Of a stretch of 64,000 bases of DNA, positions 1 to 11,043 are shown piece by piece. Below the pieces are notes generated by a model. It was given only the letters and a program-made list of their open reading frames with translations, did not search any database and was not told the origin of the DNA. Origin of the DNA: Sciurus carolinensis (lineage: Eukaryota; Chordata; Mammalia; Rodentia; Sciuridae); the NCBI RefSeq assembly GCF_902686445.1, contig NC_062225.1, forward strand, positions 92,368,581 through 92,432,580, in the 5' to 3' direction. Every line of letters starts with the position of its first letter. Position 1 is the stretch's first letter. Made by a program: the position numbers and the translations under genes.

Positions 1-343
1 ACCGAGTCATAAGCCCCTTGCGAGGAATCAGAGAAGGTGCTGCAGCACCTGCAGGGCAGGTGAGTGGCTGAGGACCTCCGGCACCTGGAGGCAGCACTGA
101 GCACTTCCTCTGCTCTCCAGCCTGGCGCCTCAAAGCTGCCCCCTCGTCGTTAGTGAATCTTGAAGAATTGACCCCCAGTTCACAAGGGGACAAATTTTAG
201 TCAAGATAAAACAGAACTGATATGAATACAGAAAACAGAACAGCCTAGAAGGTTCATCTCAGATGAGCTGCTTCCGGAATTCGTGTAAATGACCGGGTCC
301 TCCGGGCGAGCTGGGAATCCTGCTGAGTCCGTCTCCAGGAGCG
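1..343. other. Unassigned sequence
   Basis: No repeat family, exon-like frame or RNA gene is recognisable. Composition is ordinary for mammalian intergenic DNA. Confidence 0.4.
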
Positions 344-785
344 TGTACTTAGCTAGTACTGCTGTGACAAAGTACCACACGCTGTGTGACTTTAAACAAC
401 GTACATTTGTTGTCCTATAGTTTTGGAGGTCAAAAACCCACCTGGTCTTCTTGCGTGGAAATCAAGGTGTCTGCAAGGCTGCGTTCCTGTTGGCCATGTG
501 TCCTGCCTCCTCTGCCTGCTACAGTCGCCGGGTTGCTCCATCAGCCTCCGCCTCCCTGGGCGGCTGTTGTCACAGACCTTCTCCCCAGCCCCTCTTCCCA
601 CTCCTTCACAGGGACACTTGTCACGACCTTGCTTCTGTCCAGATAGCCCAGCACAGTCTCCCATTCCAGGATCCTTGACTTAATCACATCTGAAAAGTCC
701 CTCATACCGTGCCAGGCAACGTGTTCACAGGTGCTTGGGATTCAGACGGGAACGTCTTTACCTGTCCATTATCTAGCCTACCACA
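344..785 (-). mobile_element. MLT1-type MaLR LTR, solo, minus strand
   Basis: Read on the plus strand this shows the reverse complement of an MLT1 LTR. It opens with a block for a tract reading 'actgctgtgacaaagtacca', then the 'ggcttaaacaac'-like block and 'gttttggaggtca', and later 'cttaatcacatctg'. These are landmark MLT1 blocks in the expected order. It is heavily diverged, no internal region is attached and I see no clear 5-bp duplication, so both ends are approximate. MLT1 LTRs are non-autonomous ERVL-related remnants shared across placental mammals. Confidence 0.7.
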
Positions 786-1440
786 GGGGATCCTGTGATT
801 TCACTATTGCTGTGGTTCATTGATACATACGTTAAAGGTAGAAACACCACACAGTGCACCCCTGAGTTTAATTAAACAATAAGTAATGATAACTGTCCTT
901 ATAGAGCACTGTAAGGTGAATAACTTAGTCTCCAAACAACCTCAGGTGGCCTAGCTACCGTAATAGGGGAGAGTAGGCTGACTGGAGTCATCCTCCCCTG
1001 AAAGACAATCATAAATCCTCTAAAAATAACTGGAGAGTCGCCTATGCTTGGAAAACAGGAATGCAGTGGTGACATTTGTGAATGTTCAGCTTTTTCTGAA
1101 GGGCTTCTCCAAGCCATTTATGGCTTCAGGCAGAGCTCCTGGGCAGTCAGGGTGCCTAGCAGAAGCAGAAGCCACCAAAGAGCAAACAGCAAAAGACATG
1201 CGGAAGTTCCGTCCAGTCACAGGCAGGTGCCAGGGATGCACCCCAGGATGCAAGGCCGCCCACAACACAGACGCTGAACCCTGGGAGGAGCGGCTGCCAG
1301 CTGCGGCCGGCAGAGGAGACAGGGATTAAAGTTTGTATTCGGACAAACTCACTCCCTCCCAGAAGAACAAATCCACCTTCTTCAAAGGACAAACATGTCA
1401 TTCTTCACGTTCACATTACAACAGAAAGACACTAGGCATA
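786..1440. other. Unassigned sequence
   Basis: I recognise no repeat or gene here. The short open frames between 1044 and 1401 overlap one another on both strands and show no protein-family motif. Confidence 0.4.
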
Positions 1441-2900
1441 TGTAAACAAAAAAAAACAAAAAAAAAGAAATTCAACCCAAATGTTTCAGATGCAAAATGA
1501 TCCAGATGAGGACTTCAGAACCATTATTATAAATATCTTCCAGGGCTTATAAGAAAATATGCGTACAGAGAATTAATGCTTGAAAAAACAGATGGAAACT
1601 CTGAAGGTGAGAAGTGCAATAGCTGATAGAAAGTGTGTAGTGAGTGAGCTTCAGATTGAGGACGACAGAAAAAGGAACGAGTGAATCTGATGATATAACC
1701 ACAGGAATAATCCATTCTGAAGAAGAGGGAGAAAGAAAGTTGTGCAAAATAAGCATAGTTTTTGTAAATTGGGAGAGGATGTCGCACAACCTAACTGCAG
1801 CCCAAGAAAGAGAAGAGAGATCAAAACGTGTCTTAAACAAATATTTCAAGAAATAATAGCTGAAAAATGCCCCCAGTATGGCAGTAAGCCTTACCTAATA
1901 AATTTAACGAAAGCTAAATAAGAAAACCAAATTATGCTCATCATACAAAATTCTTGCTAAACCATAAATTTACTAAAATGTAAAGCTAAAAAGTAGTCTC
2001 ATATGGACCTAGAGAGAAATAATTTATTTCGTACAGAAAGAAAGGTAATAGGAAAGATGGCTGGCTGCTCATCAGAAATAATGCTAGTCAAAAGGCAGTG
2101 AGACTGTTTTAAATGCTGAAAGAAAGTTGATCCAGAAATCTACCGCAATTGAGAAACATCCTTGAAATATTAGGTTAGAAAAGTCATATCAAACTTTTTT
2201 TAAATTGAGATGTTTCACCATCAGACTTCATAAAGGTACTAAAAGGAGTTTTTTAGGATTGAAGCAAATGACACCAGATTAATGAAGCATGGATCTACAA
2301 GAGTTCCAGAACCAGAAGATATTTCACTAAAGAAAAAAGATTGAAATAGATTTGATTTCATCATAACTTATCTAGAAAATATGTTACTATTTAAAGTCAC
2401 ACAACAGGGTATCAAGGTTTAATACTGTTGGTGCATGTGATATATATCACAGCAATAACACGAAAGTTGTATAGATCACCGTCCAGAGCAATAAGTCAAG
2501 AAAAAGAAATAGTATACAGAAAGACAGAAGTTTAATAGTCCTTACTGCTGCCTTTGATTGTCTATGTAGGAAAACTTACTTCTAAAAACTCCAATATAAG
2601 AAGTCACTACACAACTGAAATTGCATTTCTCTTCCAGCAACAAAAAATGATTTTGACAATTAATTTACAGTAGACTTAAAATAATACAATATTGAGGTGT
2701 GGATCAAACAAAAATGAGGAAATTTTCTATGCTAAAATAAAGTAGTTTAATTTTAAATCTAAGTAAATAATGATAATGATACACATTTTTATAAATAAGG
2801 CAAACACTAAAAAAGTATAAACAGATAAGATATAGTTAAATGAATTTAAATAGAATGTAAAATATGTATGATTAGCCCCAAAGACAGCAGGAAAAAAAAG
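1441..2900 (+). mobile_element. Ancient LINE-1 / HAL1-type remnant, plus strand
   Basis: An A-rich stretch with the block order of a decayed L1 or half-L1 (HAL1) ORF1 region. It starts with an A-rich part, then blocks resembling the ORF1 C-terminal coding region: 'gtcaaaaggcagtgagac' near 2088, 'aaatgctgaaagaaag' near 2111 and 'attgagaaacatccttgaa' near 2150. A 'gaagcaaatgacaccaga' block follows near 2260. Frames are broken throughout and no usable ORF1 remains. HAL1 elements carry only ORF1, which would explain why no ORF2-like part follows. A plain old L1ME fragment fits equally well. Boundaries are approximate. Confidence 0.6.
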
Positions 2901-2960
2901 ATCAGAGAAGCAGTAATCAGATGAGACACCCCTACATAAAAGTAGTATTAGGACAGGCTT

Positions 2961-3315
2961 TGTTACTTTGGATGTAAAATGTCACCCAAAGACTCCGAAG
3001 GCTTGGTTCCCAGCTGGTGGTGCTCCTGGGAAGTGGTGGGAACTTCAGGAGCCAGGGCCTACTTGGAGGAAGTAGGTGCAGGGGTGTGCCCTTGTAGGGT
3101 ACATGGGGACCCAGCCTTCCTCATTGCCTCTGTCTCCTCCCTGCTTCCCAATGCCATGAGGCAAAGCTGAGTTCCACCACACCCTCCTGCCATGATGTTC
3201 TGCCTCTCCACAAGCCCAGGGTGATGGGGCCAACTAACCTAAGCCAAATAAATCTTTGTTCCTTTAAGTTGTTTCTATCAGGTACTTTGTCAGAGTAAGG
3301 AAGCTGACTTATGCA
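2961..3315 (+). mobile_element. MaLR-type solo LTR, plus strand
   Basis: It has MaLR LTR landmarks in order: a start resembling 'tttggatgtaaaatgt' with 'cacccaaag', then 'ttggttcccagctggtgg', 'ccatgatgttctgcct' and 'ccaaataaatctttgt' (the AATAAA poly(A) signal lies inside). The 3' end resembles 'gaagctgactta'. The length, about 355 bp, suits a MaLR LTR. The five bases on either side do not match, so the ends may be off or the duplication has decayed. No internal region is attached, consistent with a solo LTR. Confidence 0.7.
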
Positions 3316-4555
3316 GACCAAAACCATACCAATGATCATGTCAGATGTACGTGGACACCACGTGAAATGTAAGGAAGGAGAATAGAGTGCATAGAGCTAA
3401 GTTTACAGTTAATTCAGGACCTCCAATTAGCCAGTGTTGTAAGAACGCGGCCAACACAGAACTGCATGTGTTAAAATTATTTTATGTAGCATCCACACCA
3501 GGAGAAATTTCACTAAACTGTGAATCGTGGTGACTTGCAGGTCCCAGGCAGACATCTGACACGTTGACTTCATTGTGAGTTGGGTTTATTATTTAATAGA
3601 CGACATGATGTTAGAAAGAGCCTAAATTTTCTCACTTCTATTCATAATTTTAGCTCCAAGGTGTGAGCAGGAACAGCCTCCAGGAGCCATGAATGCCCAG
3701 GGACAAGAGGGCAGCCACTCCTGGCCTCTGAGTCACTGGCCTCTGCTTACGATAAAGAAAAGCTGGCCCAGAGAAGTTCAGAACTCCCATTAGACACCCT
3801 GCACAAAAGAGAATTTGGGGAGAAAAAATAAGGAAAAGAAGATGAAAATTTTAGGTACCGATGCACACATCAGAATGTCAGAGGAGAAAAGTTAACGTGT
3901 GACCCCTGTGACATTTTGAAAAGTTCAGTGGATTCATAAGATGGAAGGGAGGAAAACACACCCTATTATTTTAAAAAGGGCAAAGCCGCCAGCCTCGTGT
4001 CCCCAGCCAGCGAGTTTAACAATAGCTGCAGGTGAGCTGGGGAAGTCTGTGAGAGGAGACGGCAGAGGCCCTGGAGAAGCAGAGCAAAGGTCCAGCGGCA
4101 GAGACCCCGTGGAGAACCTGAGGTCACTGTCCAGCAAACAGCACCATTGTGTCTCAAAGGGCACTGTGACCGGGTCCCACCTCATAGTCCCAGAGTGAGC
4201 CACGGAAAGCATCACTGAACAAGGCCCAGAGCGTGGCCAGTGGACGGGTCGCCACAGGGCACTGTCCACCCCACTGGAGCTGGAGGAAGTTGGGTCACTT
4301 TTAAGGCTTCCTGTGAAGCCAGGAGCGGAAGCTGAGAGCCAAAAACACCCCCGGTGGCATGACATTAACAGTCCAAGGTGAGCTTCGCTTAAGGAGAAAA
4401 GGTGACCAGCGTGACCAGCTCTTGTGAATTCGAGGTCAGAACCCTCTTTCCTCCCCCTCGACAACGTCCTGGAACTCACTCCACCTCGAAGACTCTGTGC
4501 CACCTCCCGCTCTCGCTCTGCAGGGGAACAATGGCAGCACGCCCTGAGCCTCTGC
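3316..4555. other. Unassigned sequence between two LTRs
   Basis: No repeat family or gene is recognised. The longest open frame (3934-4503, minus) overlaps plus-strand frames, has no recognisable domain and no splice or poly(A) context, so I do not call it a gene. Confidence 0.4.
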
Positions 4556-4934
4556 TGAGTGCTGAGTCCTGTTCTCCAATGTCCCCCAAGGCCCCTGTGC
4601 TAACCTCTGGGTCCCCAGCGTGGCACCCTCCCAAGGTGGTAGAATCCTAAGAGTGGGTTCCAGTGGGAGGTCCCAGGTCATCTGGGCATGTCCTTAAAGG
4701 GAGGCATGACACCGATTCTCTTGCTCTTCATTTTTCTCTTCCTTCAGTTCATAAGGTAAGGGCTCCTCTGCCACATGATCCTGCCTTTATGTTCTGCCTC
4801 ATCTTAGGCCCAAGAACAACAGGCCAACTGACCACTGACTGGAACCTCCAAACTGTGAGCCAAAATAAACCTTTCCTTTTCTTAACTTGATCATCTGAAC
4901 TCCTTTGTTATAGTAACAGAAAGCTGACTGACAC
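4556..4934 (+). mobile_element. MaLR-type solo LTR, plus strand
   Basis: Blocks 'aatgtcccccaagg', 'gggtccccagcgtggc', 'tgttctgcctcatctt', 'ctgtgagccaaaataaac' and a terminal 'gaaagctgactgacaca' give the MaLR LTR order on the plus strand. It resembles the LTR at 2961-3315 but is diverged. The 5' end is eroded, so its start is approximate. The AATAAA lies near 4864. Confidence 0.7.
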
Positions 4935-5584
4935 AGTGTGTATCAGGACTTCTTGCCGCTCTTCATTTCTACTTCACAACTACTGCTCCACCCTATGGAA
5001 AAGTGTCTGCTCCCTTATGAAAAGAGAAAACTGAGTCCGAGCAGTGGGAGCTTGCAGGAGACATTCTTATTTTTCACTCCAGTGTCCTCACGATTATCAC
5101 CACGTATGGTGTGTATCAAGCACTGTGTTCAAGTGCAGATTTCCCAAATAATCAAACAACTTAGACGAGCAGCCAGCACTCCTGAAATTGGCAGCCTAGA
5201 GGAGAGTATGGAAGGCAGGTCAGCACCACGCTGTGACCTCCGATGAGTGTGTGCGTCTCTGTGGCTGCTTTCTTCAACTACAAAGAGAAAGTGGCACGGC
5301 CGTTATTAACTTACCTCCTGCACCCTCCGGAGAACAGCAGAGGCTCCCCGGATCCGAGCAGAGAGCTGGCAAGCCACCGCGTGCAGTGCTGCCCTTCACT
5401 GGTCCCAGAGCGCAGGTGGCCGTGGCCACAGCGGTTGCAGCAGCAAGTGTAGCTGAGGCCTCAGCAGCAGCAGTGGACAAGTCCCTGGTCACTTAGCAAC
5501 TGAGGCGTCCTGAGAACGGCCCAGGGGATCTCATCCTGTGGACCTCAGAAGGCGCACTTACACACACCCCGGGGCAGGTCACTC
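4935..5584. other. Unassigned sequence
   Basis: No repeat or gene recognised. The GC content and number of CG dinucleotides rise towards the right. The final 11 bases (5574-5584) are the left copy of the SINE target-site duplication described in the next entry. Confidence 0.4.
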
Positions 5585-5760
5585 ACTACCCGGGGTGGAA
5601 CCCAGGGCACTGGACCACCGAGCCTCATCCCAGCCCCCTTATTTGTTTTGAGACAGAGTCTCACTCGGTTGCTCAGGGCCTCGCTACCTTGCTGAGTCTT
5701 CACTCCTCCTGCCTCAGCCTCCCGAGCTGCTGGGATGACAGGCGTGAGCCACGGCACCCC
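5585..5760 (-). mobile_element. B1-dID composite SINE, minus strand
   Basis: Reading the minus strand, a 7SL-derived B1 part comes first (reverse complement of 'cctgcctcagcctcccgag' near 5710 and 'gagacagagtctcac' near 5650). It is followed by a tRNA-derived ID-like part (reverse complement of 'gggcactggaccaccgagcc' near 5608, covering the Pol III A-box region). This B1-plus-dID dimer is a known SINE of squirrels, dormice and relatives, and it is the strongest taxonomic marker in the window. The flanks 5574-5584 and 5761-5771 are the same 11-mer with one mismatch (gcaggtcactc / gcaggtcagtc), which marks a target-site duplication and an intact insertion. Confidence 0.85.
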
Positions 5761-5879
5761 GCAGGTCAGTCGCTCCTGAGGTGGTCAAGAGCTGCGGCGG
5801 ACACAGACGTGATGCCGTTGCTGTCTTCCAGCAACGTTTCTACGGAAGAAGCCGTGCGCTCTGAAGTAGCAAGGAAGAG

Positions 5880-6250
5880 TCCAGGGTGATACACCGGGAG
5901 CGGGCGGCCTGGCCGCACCGTGGGCACGGGCACTGCAGGGCACCGTGCCTTCTGCCCTCCTGCAGGACGGGCAGGGCCAACCCGGGGCTCGCGCCACGCT
6001 GTGGAGGTGCCACCGCTGTGGCGTCACCAGGCTTTCCGCCGCCGTCTCCGCGAGGGCCCCTCAGGACTGCAGCGTCACTGCGGGTGAATGTGACACAGAG
6101 CAGTGACAGTCGCGTGGCCGCCTCAGAGGTGCCTGGAGCACAGCAGGGCGAGCGCCAAGGCTGCCGGCAGGAGGCAGCGGAGAGGCCCTCTCCCGGCTGG
6201 CGCTGGGGTCGGGTGGCGCCCCGAGGGCTGCAGCTGTCTGCAGTCGTTCA
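5880..6250. other. CpG-rich unique stretch
   Basis: This stretch is visibly richer in CG dinucleotides than its surroundings (gagcgggcgg, ggctcgcgccacg, ccgccgccgtctccgcgag, gtcgggtggcgcc). It could be a small CpG island or a GC-rich exon, but no exon-intron pattern, TATA box or conserved reading frame is apparent. Frames 5886-6407 and 6103-6411 are open in two registers, as expected of GC-rich sequence with few stops. An observed/expected CpG count and transcript data would decide. Confidence 0.35.
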
Positions 6251-6257
6251 CCCCGAC

Positions 6258-6402
6258 ACTGACACCGGGGATCAAAGGCTCCCGGGAACAGCCTCAATCC
6301 ACAGGGGAGGACGTGGAAGCAGAGAGGCTAGTAACTCGCCCAAGGTCACACAGCTCGTGCTTGACGGGGCAGCAATGTCAACCCAGGCGAGCTGCTTTGA
6401 AA
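6258..6402 (-). mobile_element. MIR SINE fragment, minus strand
   Basis: The block 'actcgcccaaggtcacacag' (6333-6352) followed by a degenerate 'gcagcaatgtcaacccagg' is the reverse complement of the conserved MIR core and its flank. MIRs are ancient tRNA-derived SINEs. The copy is partial and diverged. Confidence 0.7.
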
Positions 6403-7515
6403 ACTGAGTAATCACCTATTATAAGTCTGTCCAGGTTTTATGAAGTCTTTAGTTGTCGTCTGCACCTTAGAGGAAGAGAGAAAGAATAGGAAGCGCAGCT
6501 GCTTTAAGAGAGGCGAGCCCATCTGTTGGCTAGGTTGCTGGATTCTACGAGGTCGCCCGTCTAGAAAGCTGGCGAGAACAGCAGTCACTGCGCCAACCGG
6601 GCAAGTAGGAGAGTCACCTGAGAGAAGCTGGGAGACAAAGGGCGCAGAAACAGGACGGAGACTGGCAGAGGAACCGCAGTGCCTTCAGCTGCAGCGCAGG
6701 CCGTCACAAGCGTCCAGATCCCCGGCCACACGGAGTGGCCCCGTCTCAGCCTGGCCCCGATGCCATGGCACAGCCAGCCACAGGCCGGGGGTGGAGAGTC
6801 CTCGCACCGTGGTCCGCAGTAACTCAAGACCACAAGCCACGGCCCGAGCCGCAAAGTGGGCACTGCTGCCCCTCAGCAGAGGCTAGTGCAGCCCCTGAGC
6901 AGCAGGGGCTTCACCACAGACAAGCAGAAGAGCGGCGTGACCCAACGAGGCGAGAAAAACCAGCCTGGACACCCACAGCAACCGCGGAAGTCAAGGGAAA
7001 ACAAAGGGCCCCGGGTCGTCAGTCAGTGTGGCTCCATTACACAGTCAAGGGTGTTCTGAAACTTGGACCTGCTTGACCTTGGCTCGACTCAGACAAAGGA
7101 GCTTAAGGAAACTCGTGATTGCAAGAAAATTTCACCAAGTGAGGTATGATTTGGGTGGACCTCAGTGAACGTTCACTCAGTCAGCCGGGGTCTCGACCAG
7201 GCTGGGAAACCGTCTGTCCGTGGAGGGTGCCCTCCTCCTGCTCTCATTTCCACCTTGTGTCCTAGCCCAGCACTTCTCAAAGGGGGAACCATGAGATTCA
7301 GCTTCATCCTCCGATTCATGTGAATAACGCCCAGTCACAAAGCTGCTGTCAACAGGAGTGGAACTCGTCAATGGAGACGTGCACACTCACCTCTCTGGCC
7401 CTGACCAGCCGCTGACTTGCTCCTCTGCACGTGCGTCCACCCATCCATCCCCAGATCACGGAGACACAGCTGCCCGTCAACAGGCTCAACCTTTTAAAAG
7501 TGTTTTTCTCTCCCT
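6403..7515. other. Unassigned sequence
   Basis: I recognise no repeat or gene. Open frames at 6440-6886 and 6735-7076 have low-complexity Arg/Pro/Ser-rich translations with no domain and lie in GC-rich DNA, so they are not called. Confidence 0.4.
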
Positions 7516-7800
7516 CAATTTTTTTTTATTTTTATTTTTTCGTTTGATCTATTTAGTTGCACATGACATTCGATTCATCGCACAGGAATGGAGCATGACC
7601 TCATCTCTCTGGCTGCACACCTTGCAGAGTCACTGCATTCGCATAGCCTGCATATAGGGGACAATGTCTGTCTCATTGCACCACCTTCCCCACCCCGTAC
7701 ACCGCCCCTCCCTCACTCCCCTCTGCCCAACCTAAAGTCCCTCCCTTCTTCCCTCGCCCCACCCCACATGGATCAGCATCCTTTGTCAATCTTTGACATC
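7516..7800 (-). mobile_element. LINE-1 3' end (3' UTR and tail), minus strand
   Basis: On the plus strand it begins with a T-rich run (7518-7549), the reverse of an A-tail. Diverged 3' UTR sequence follows, and then a polypyrimidine stretch (ccttccccaccccg... cctccctcactcccctc, about 7682-7765), the reverse of the G-rich polypurine tract typical of L1 3' UTRs. 'Catggatcagcatcc' at 7767-7781 fits the UTR just downstream of ORF2. The copy is severely 5'-truncated, stopping at or just before the ORF2 stop. The right boundary is uncertain. Confidence 0.65.
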
Positions 7801-8659
7801 CTTCACTTTCTCTCCTCATCGGGCTGTTTGCCCTGGAATCCTCACCTCACTGAGTATGTGGGTTGGATACTCTCAAAGGTGACTTGAAGCAAAGCCATAT
7901 GGATTCCCTGTTTATAAAGGAAGAACTCTTTTCCAGAATAAAATGATTACACAAAGGACTGTTTTAATGGAAGCCTTGAAATGCACCACCAATCAACAAG
8001 CAGATAATAATTTAAACTAATCTCTTTGGTTATTTAAAGAAAATTAAAACATGCAATATTACTTAATTCTGAGAAGTGGCATCCCATTCCCAATGCAGAG
8101 CACAACAAAGGCTCACAGCTATGGCATTCTTCAGATAGTACTTCCTTACAAAGTCTCATCTTGCACATATGGCATGATATAAAACAGGAACATTCTTTAT
8201 TTGAAAATATTTCAATTTTAAAAAAAATGACAGAGACACAACACATCTCCATTTTAAGGATGTCCTAGGGGCAAAGAGAATAATAGCATCTAAGATTTTT
8301 AATTTCAAATAAGACTTTTGATAAAGAACATTTTAGAAACCATTATAGACACATCAGTTATCCAGACAATAAGATTCTAAAGTCTTTACAATAAATGGCC
8401 CAGGGTACTATTGACTTAAGAAATTGTGTTCTCATCCAAAGTTTTCGTGTGGTTCTTAGTATGTATTGGTGCATCAGCTCTGAACACAGCGCATACCACT
8501 TTGTACTCAGTTCTTGAATTTATGCACAGGATATATCGGCATCTATTTTCCTATAACATCTGGAATGAGTAACTCAACAGTGGTTGATGTTACCTTTAAG
8601 ATCAGACCCGTCACTCTGATCTCCCTCTTCAGTTTGAAACTCCTTTGACTGTTCCTGGC
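7801..8659. other. Unassigned, moderately AT-rich sequence
   Basis: No repeat or gene is recognised. A few bases at the left may still belong to the L1 3' end. Confidence 0.4.
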
Positions 8660-8880
8660 CCATCTCAGAGCTGCCAGACAACAGCCCGAAGGCCAAATCT
8701 GGTCAGCTGTCTGTGTTTATGAGGTCCTTGAGCTAAAAATGGCTTTTATGTTTTTATAGGATTGTGAAATATAAATAAAAAGGAGAAGAATAAAATGCAA
8801 CAGAGACCAGACATGGCCCACACAGCTTAAAATATTTACTCTGCGACCTGTAAGGAAAGCAGTTTGCCAGACCCTGGTCT
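8660..8880. mobile_element. hAT-like non-autonomous DNA transposon remnant
   Basis: The sequence 'cagacaacagcccgaaggcc' plus 'aaatctgg', then 'gagaccagacatggcccaca' and 'ttaaaatatttactctgcga', ending 'gtttgccagaccctg', matches the arrangement of an ancient mammalian DNA transposon with ends reading approximately 'cag..tgccaga'. The two ends are imperfect inverted repeats (ctgccagac / tttgccagac read outwards). I cannot name the family with certainty. A RepeatMasker comparison would settle it. Confidence 0.5.
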
Positions 8881-8984
8881 GGAGAATGGAATCCAAATCC
8901 CCCATCCTGGCATCTGAGGCTCCTCCTAAGTGGGCTTGGCATGTCTCTCTAGTTTAATCCTCCCCTGCTCCCGTGTAAGTCCCC

Positions 8985-9520
8985 TGTTGACATCACTATT
9001 GCCACATGACGAGGCAGCACAAAATTCAGTGGCATAAAAGAAGTACTTCCTGGTGGAAGCGCTTTCCCTGGATGCTATGGGTCAGTTTTCGAGGAGGATG
9101 AAGGAGGACTTCTGTCTGCTCCTGAGGCTCTGGACTCTCCCCTGGGGAGATGGGGGCCTCAGATGGTGCCACGCTGCCCGGCTCCTCCACAGGCATGCTC
9201 ACTCACGGTGTGCACAGCGATGGCCAAAGGCAGGAACCTCAGCCTGGCTGCCGACCAGAGCCCCGGCAGGTGGCCTCCCCATTGGCCTGGGCTTCCTCAC
9301 TGCAAGGCCACCCTGGGGTTGCTGAACTCCTTACTGGTGGCTCCAGATGTAAGTGAGTGGTTCAGAGAACATGGCAGGAACCGCCTGTCTTTTCTGATCC
9401 CCTTGGAAGTTGGCAGAGCACCCACCACACATTCTCATGCTTACGGCCAACCATGTGGAAAGTGGGAAAGTGGACCCTGCCTCATAGGAGGAGCGTCAAA
9501 GATTCACAGTCAGGAGTAAA
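8985..9520 (-). mobile_element. Probable ancient LTR remnant, minus strand
   Basis: Blocks such as 'aaaattcagtggcataaaa' (9020), 'gatgctatgggtcag' (9070) and 'ggaggagcgtcaaagattcac' (9487) sit in the order and spacing of an old ERVL-type LTR seen in reverse. Similarity is weak between blocks and the exact family is not recognised. GC-rich open frames through here (9053-9519) have no domain and are not called as coding. Confidence 0.4.
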
Positions 9521-10404
9521 ACCCCAAGCCAGCGTCTGGACCTGCCTTTCCTCAACGGGCCATGCCCTCTCCCCATGCAGGACCCGTGCCCCTCTTTCTT
9601 CCATAGGAAGCGTTGTTCCTTCACTTCTTCACCTAGTTCTGCAAGACCCAAGTGTGACAGGGACATTTATGCAAAGCTTCTCCCCTCATATCTTTCCACA
9701 GTGTACTTAAAAACTAAGAGGAGAGAGGTAGCATACATTTAAAAAGATGATTGACAATTTAAGGCAAAATCAGAGGACAAATAGATCAAAATGTTCTAAA
9801 GTTGACCTACAGAAAATTTCACCATGAAAGCGTTTCATGTTTGCAATGCATTATCTCCGCTCTCCTGGTGATTGTGCTGCTATCACAGGCTAAGCAAGAA
9901 GGGAAAGGGAAGGCCCCACTCCTCGCCCTGAGATTAGGTCTGGAAGCCAGTCCTCTGGCGCAGGGATTGGTGATGGGATGCGTGAAGGAAAACTAAGACA
10001 GCCCCAGACTTGGAGTCCACAGCAGGGCCCCAAGGCATTGAGATTTGACCCCAAGAACATCTGGGGTATCAGCAGGTCCATCACAAATGCCATAAAGTGG
10101 CCAGAGAGAGATGAAAACAATCGAGGGATCCATCTCCAGCACGTTTAAATGAAAGAGTGTGTGAATCCATTTGGACTGAGAAATCCTTGAGGATCCTTGA
10201 ATAATCTGAGCTTCAGGAAGGAAATTATACCAAAGTTTAACTTCCTCCAGTTCACTCCTGATAAAAGGGAAAGACTTTTAAATTCCCTCCTTTATCCCTT
10301 TACCCTTCCCACCCAATGCTTTAAACTGATTCTGTAATTTCTTCAGCCTCGGGAAAGGGAAAACAAAGTTTAAGGAAAATGGAGCAAATAAAAGTCAACT
10401 CCTG
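9521..10404. other. Unassigned sequence
   Basis: No repeat or gene recognised. Confidence 0.4.
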
Positions 10405-11029
10405 GAACGTGACATCAGCAGGGCGTTGGGATAAGGAGCCCTAAACTCTCCTGCCTCCACTGACCACGATTCAACAGCAATTCATAGAGCAGCTCCCGTC
10501 ATGAGAAATGGAAAGCAGTTGATGCTTCTCCACTCTGGTTGAGTGCAAAAATACCCACATCTCAAAACCAGTGGGATGATTTGGGGCTCTCTCTTGCCAT
10601 AATTCCAGCACAGTACTGGTTGAAGCAGGAGGAAATCATTCACTCCCACTGTCCCCCAAAAGAGGAGAGTTACACCATGCATCCAATATCTTAACTTTTT
10701 CTGCTGCTTCCCAAGGAACTGGCTTCTGTCTCAGCTGTCTTAAAGAAGTAATGAGACCATACACACTAGACCTCTGGGAGTTATGAAGAGCAAATATAGT
10801 GATTTGAACTAGTTCATGGGAAATCACCATAGCCCCTCTCCCTGGTTTAGCAGAGGGAAAAATATCCAGCTCTCAGCTGCTACTGGGAGGAAAGGAGTTG
10901 GGTTAGCTGAAGGTTTGAGAGGCCCATGGAAACTCTGGTTGGCTTGACTACAGAAGGTCCTCTTCTGTGCAAATTCAGTATGCGAAGACTGAGAGAAGCA
11001 GAGATCTTTTCTGATGCATATGCAGCTAC

Positions 11030-11043
11030 AAAAAGAGTAAAGA
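11030..11043. repeat. Left target-site duplication of the young L1
   Basis: The 14-mer aaaaagagtaaaga directly precedes the L1 insertion and recurs exactly at 13073-13086. Confidence 0.9.

Noticed and set aside
3934..4503. 189-codon minus-strand frame
   Set aside because: No domain, overlapping plus-strand frames, no repeat-free conserved context and no splice pattern.
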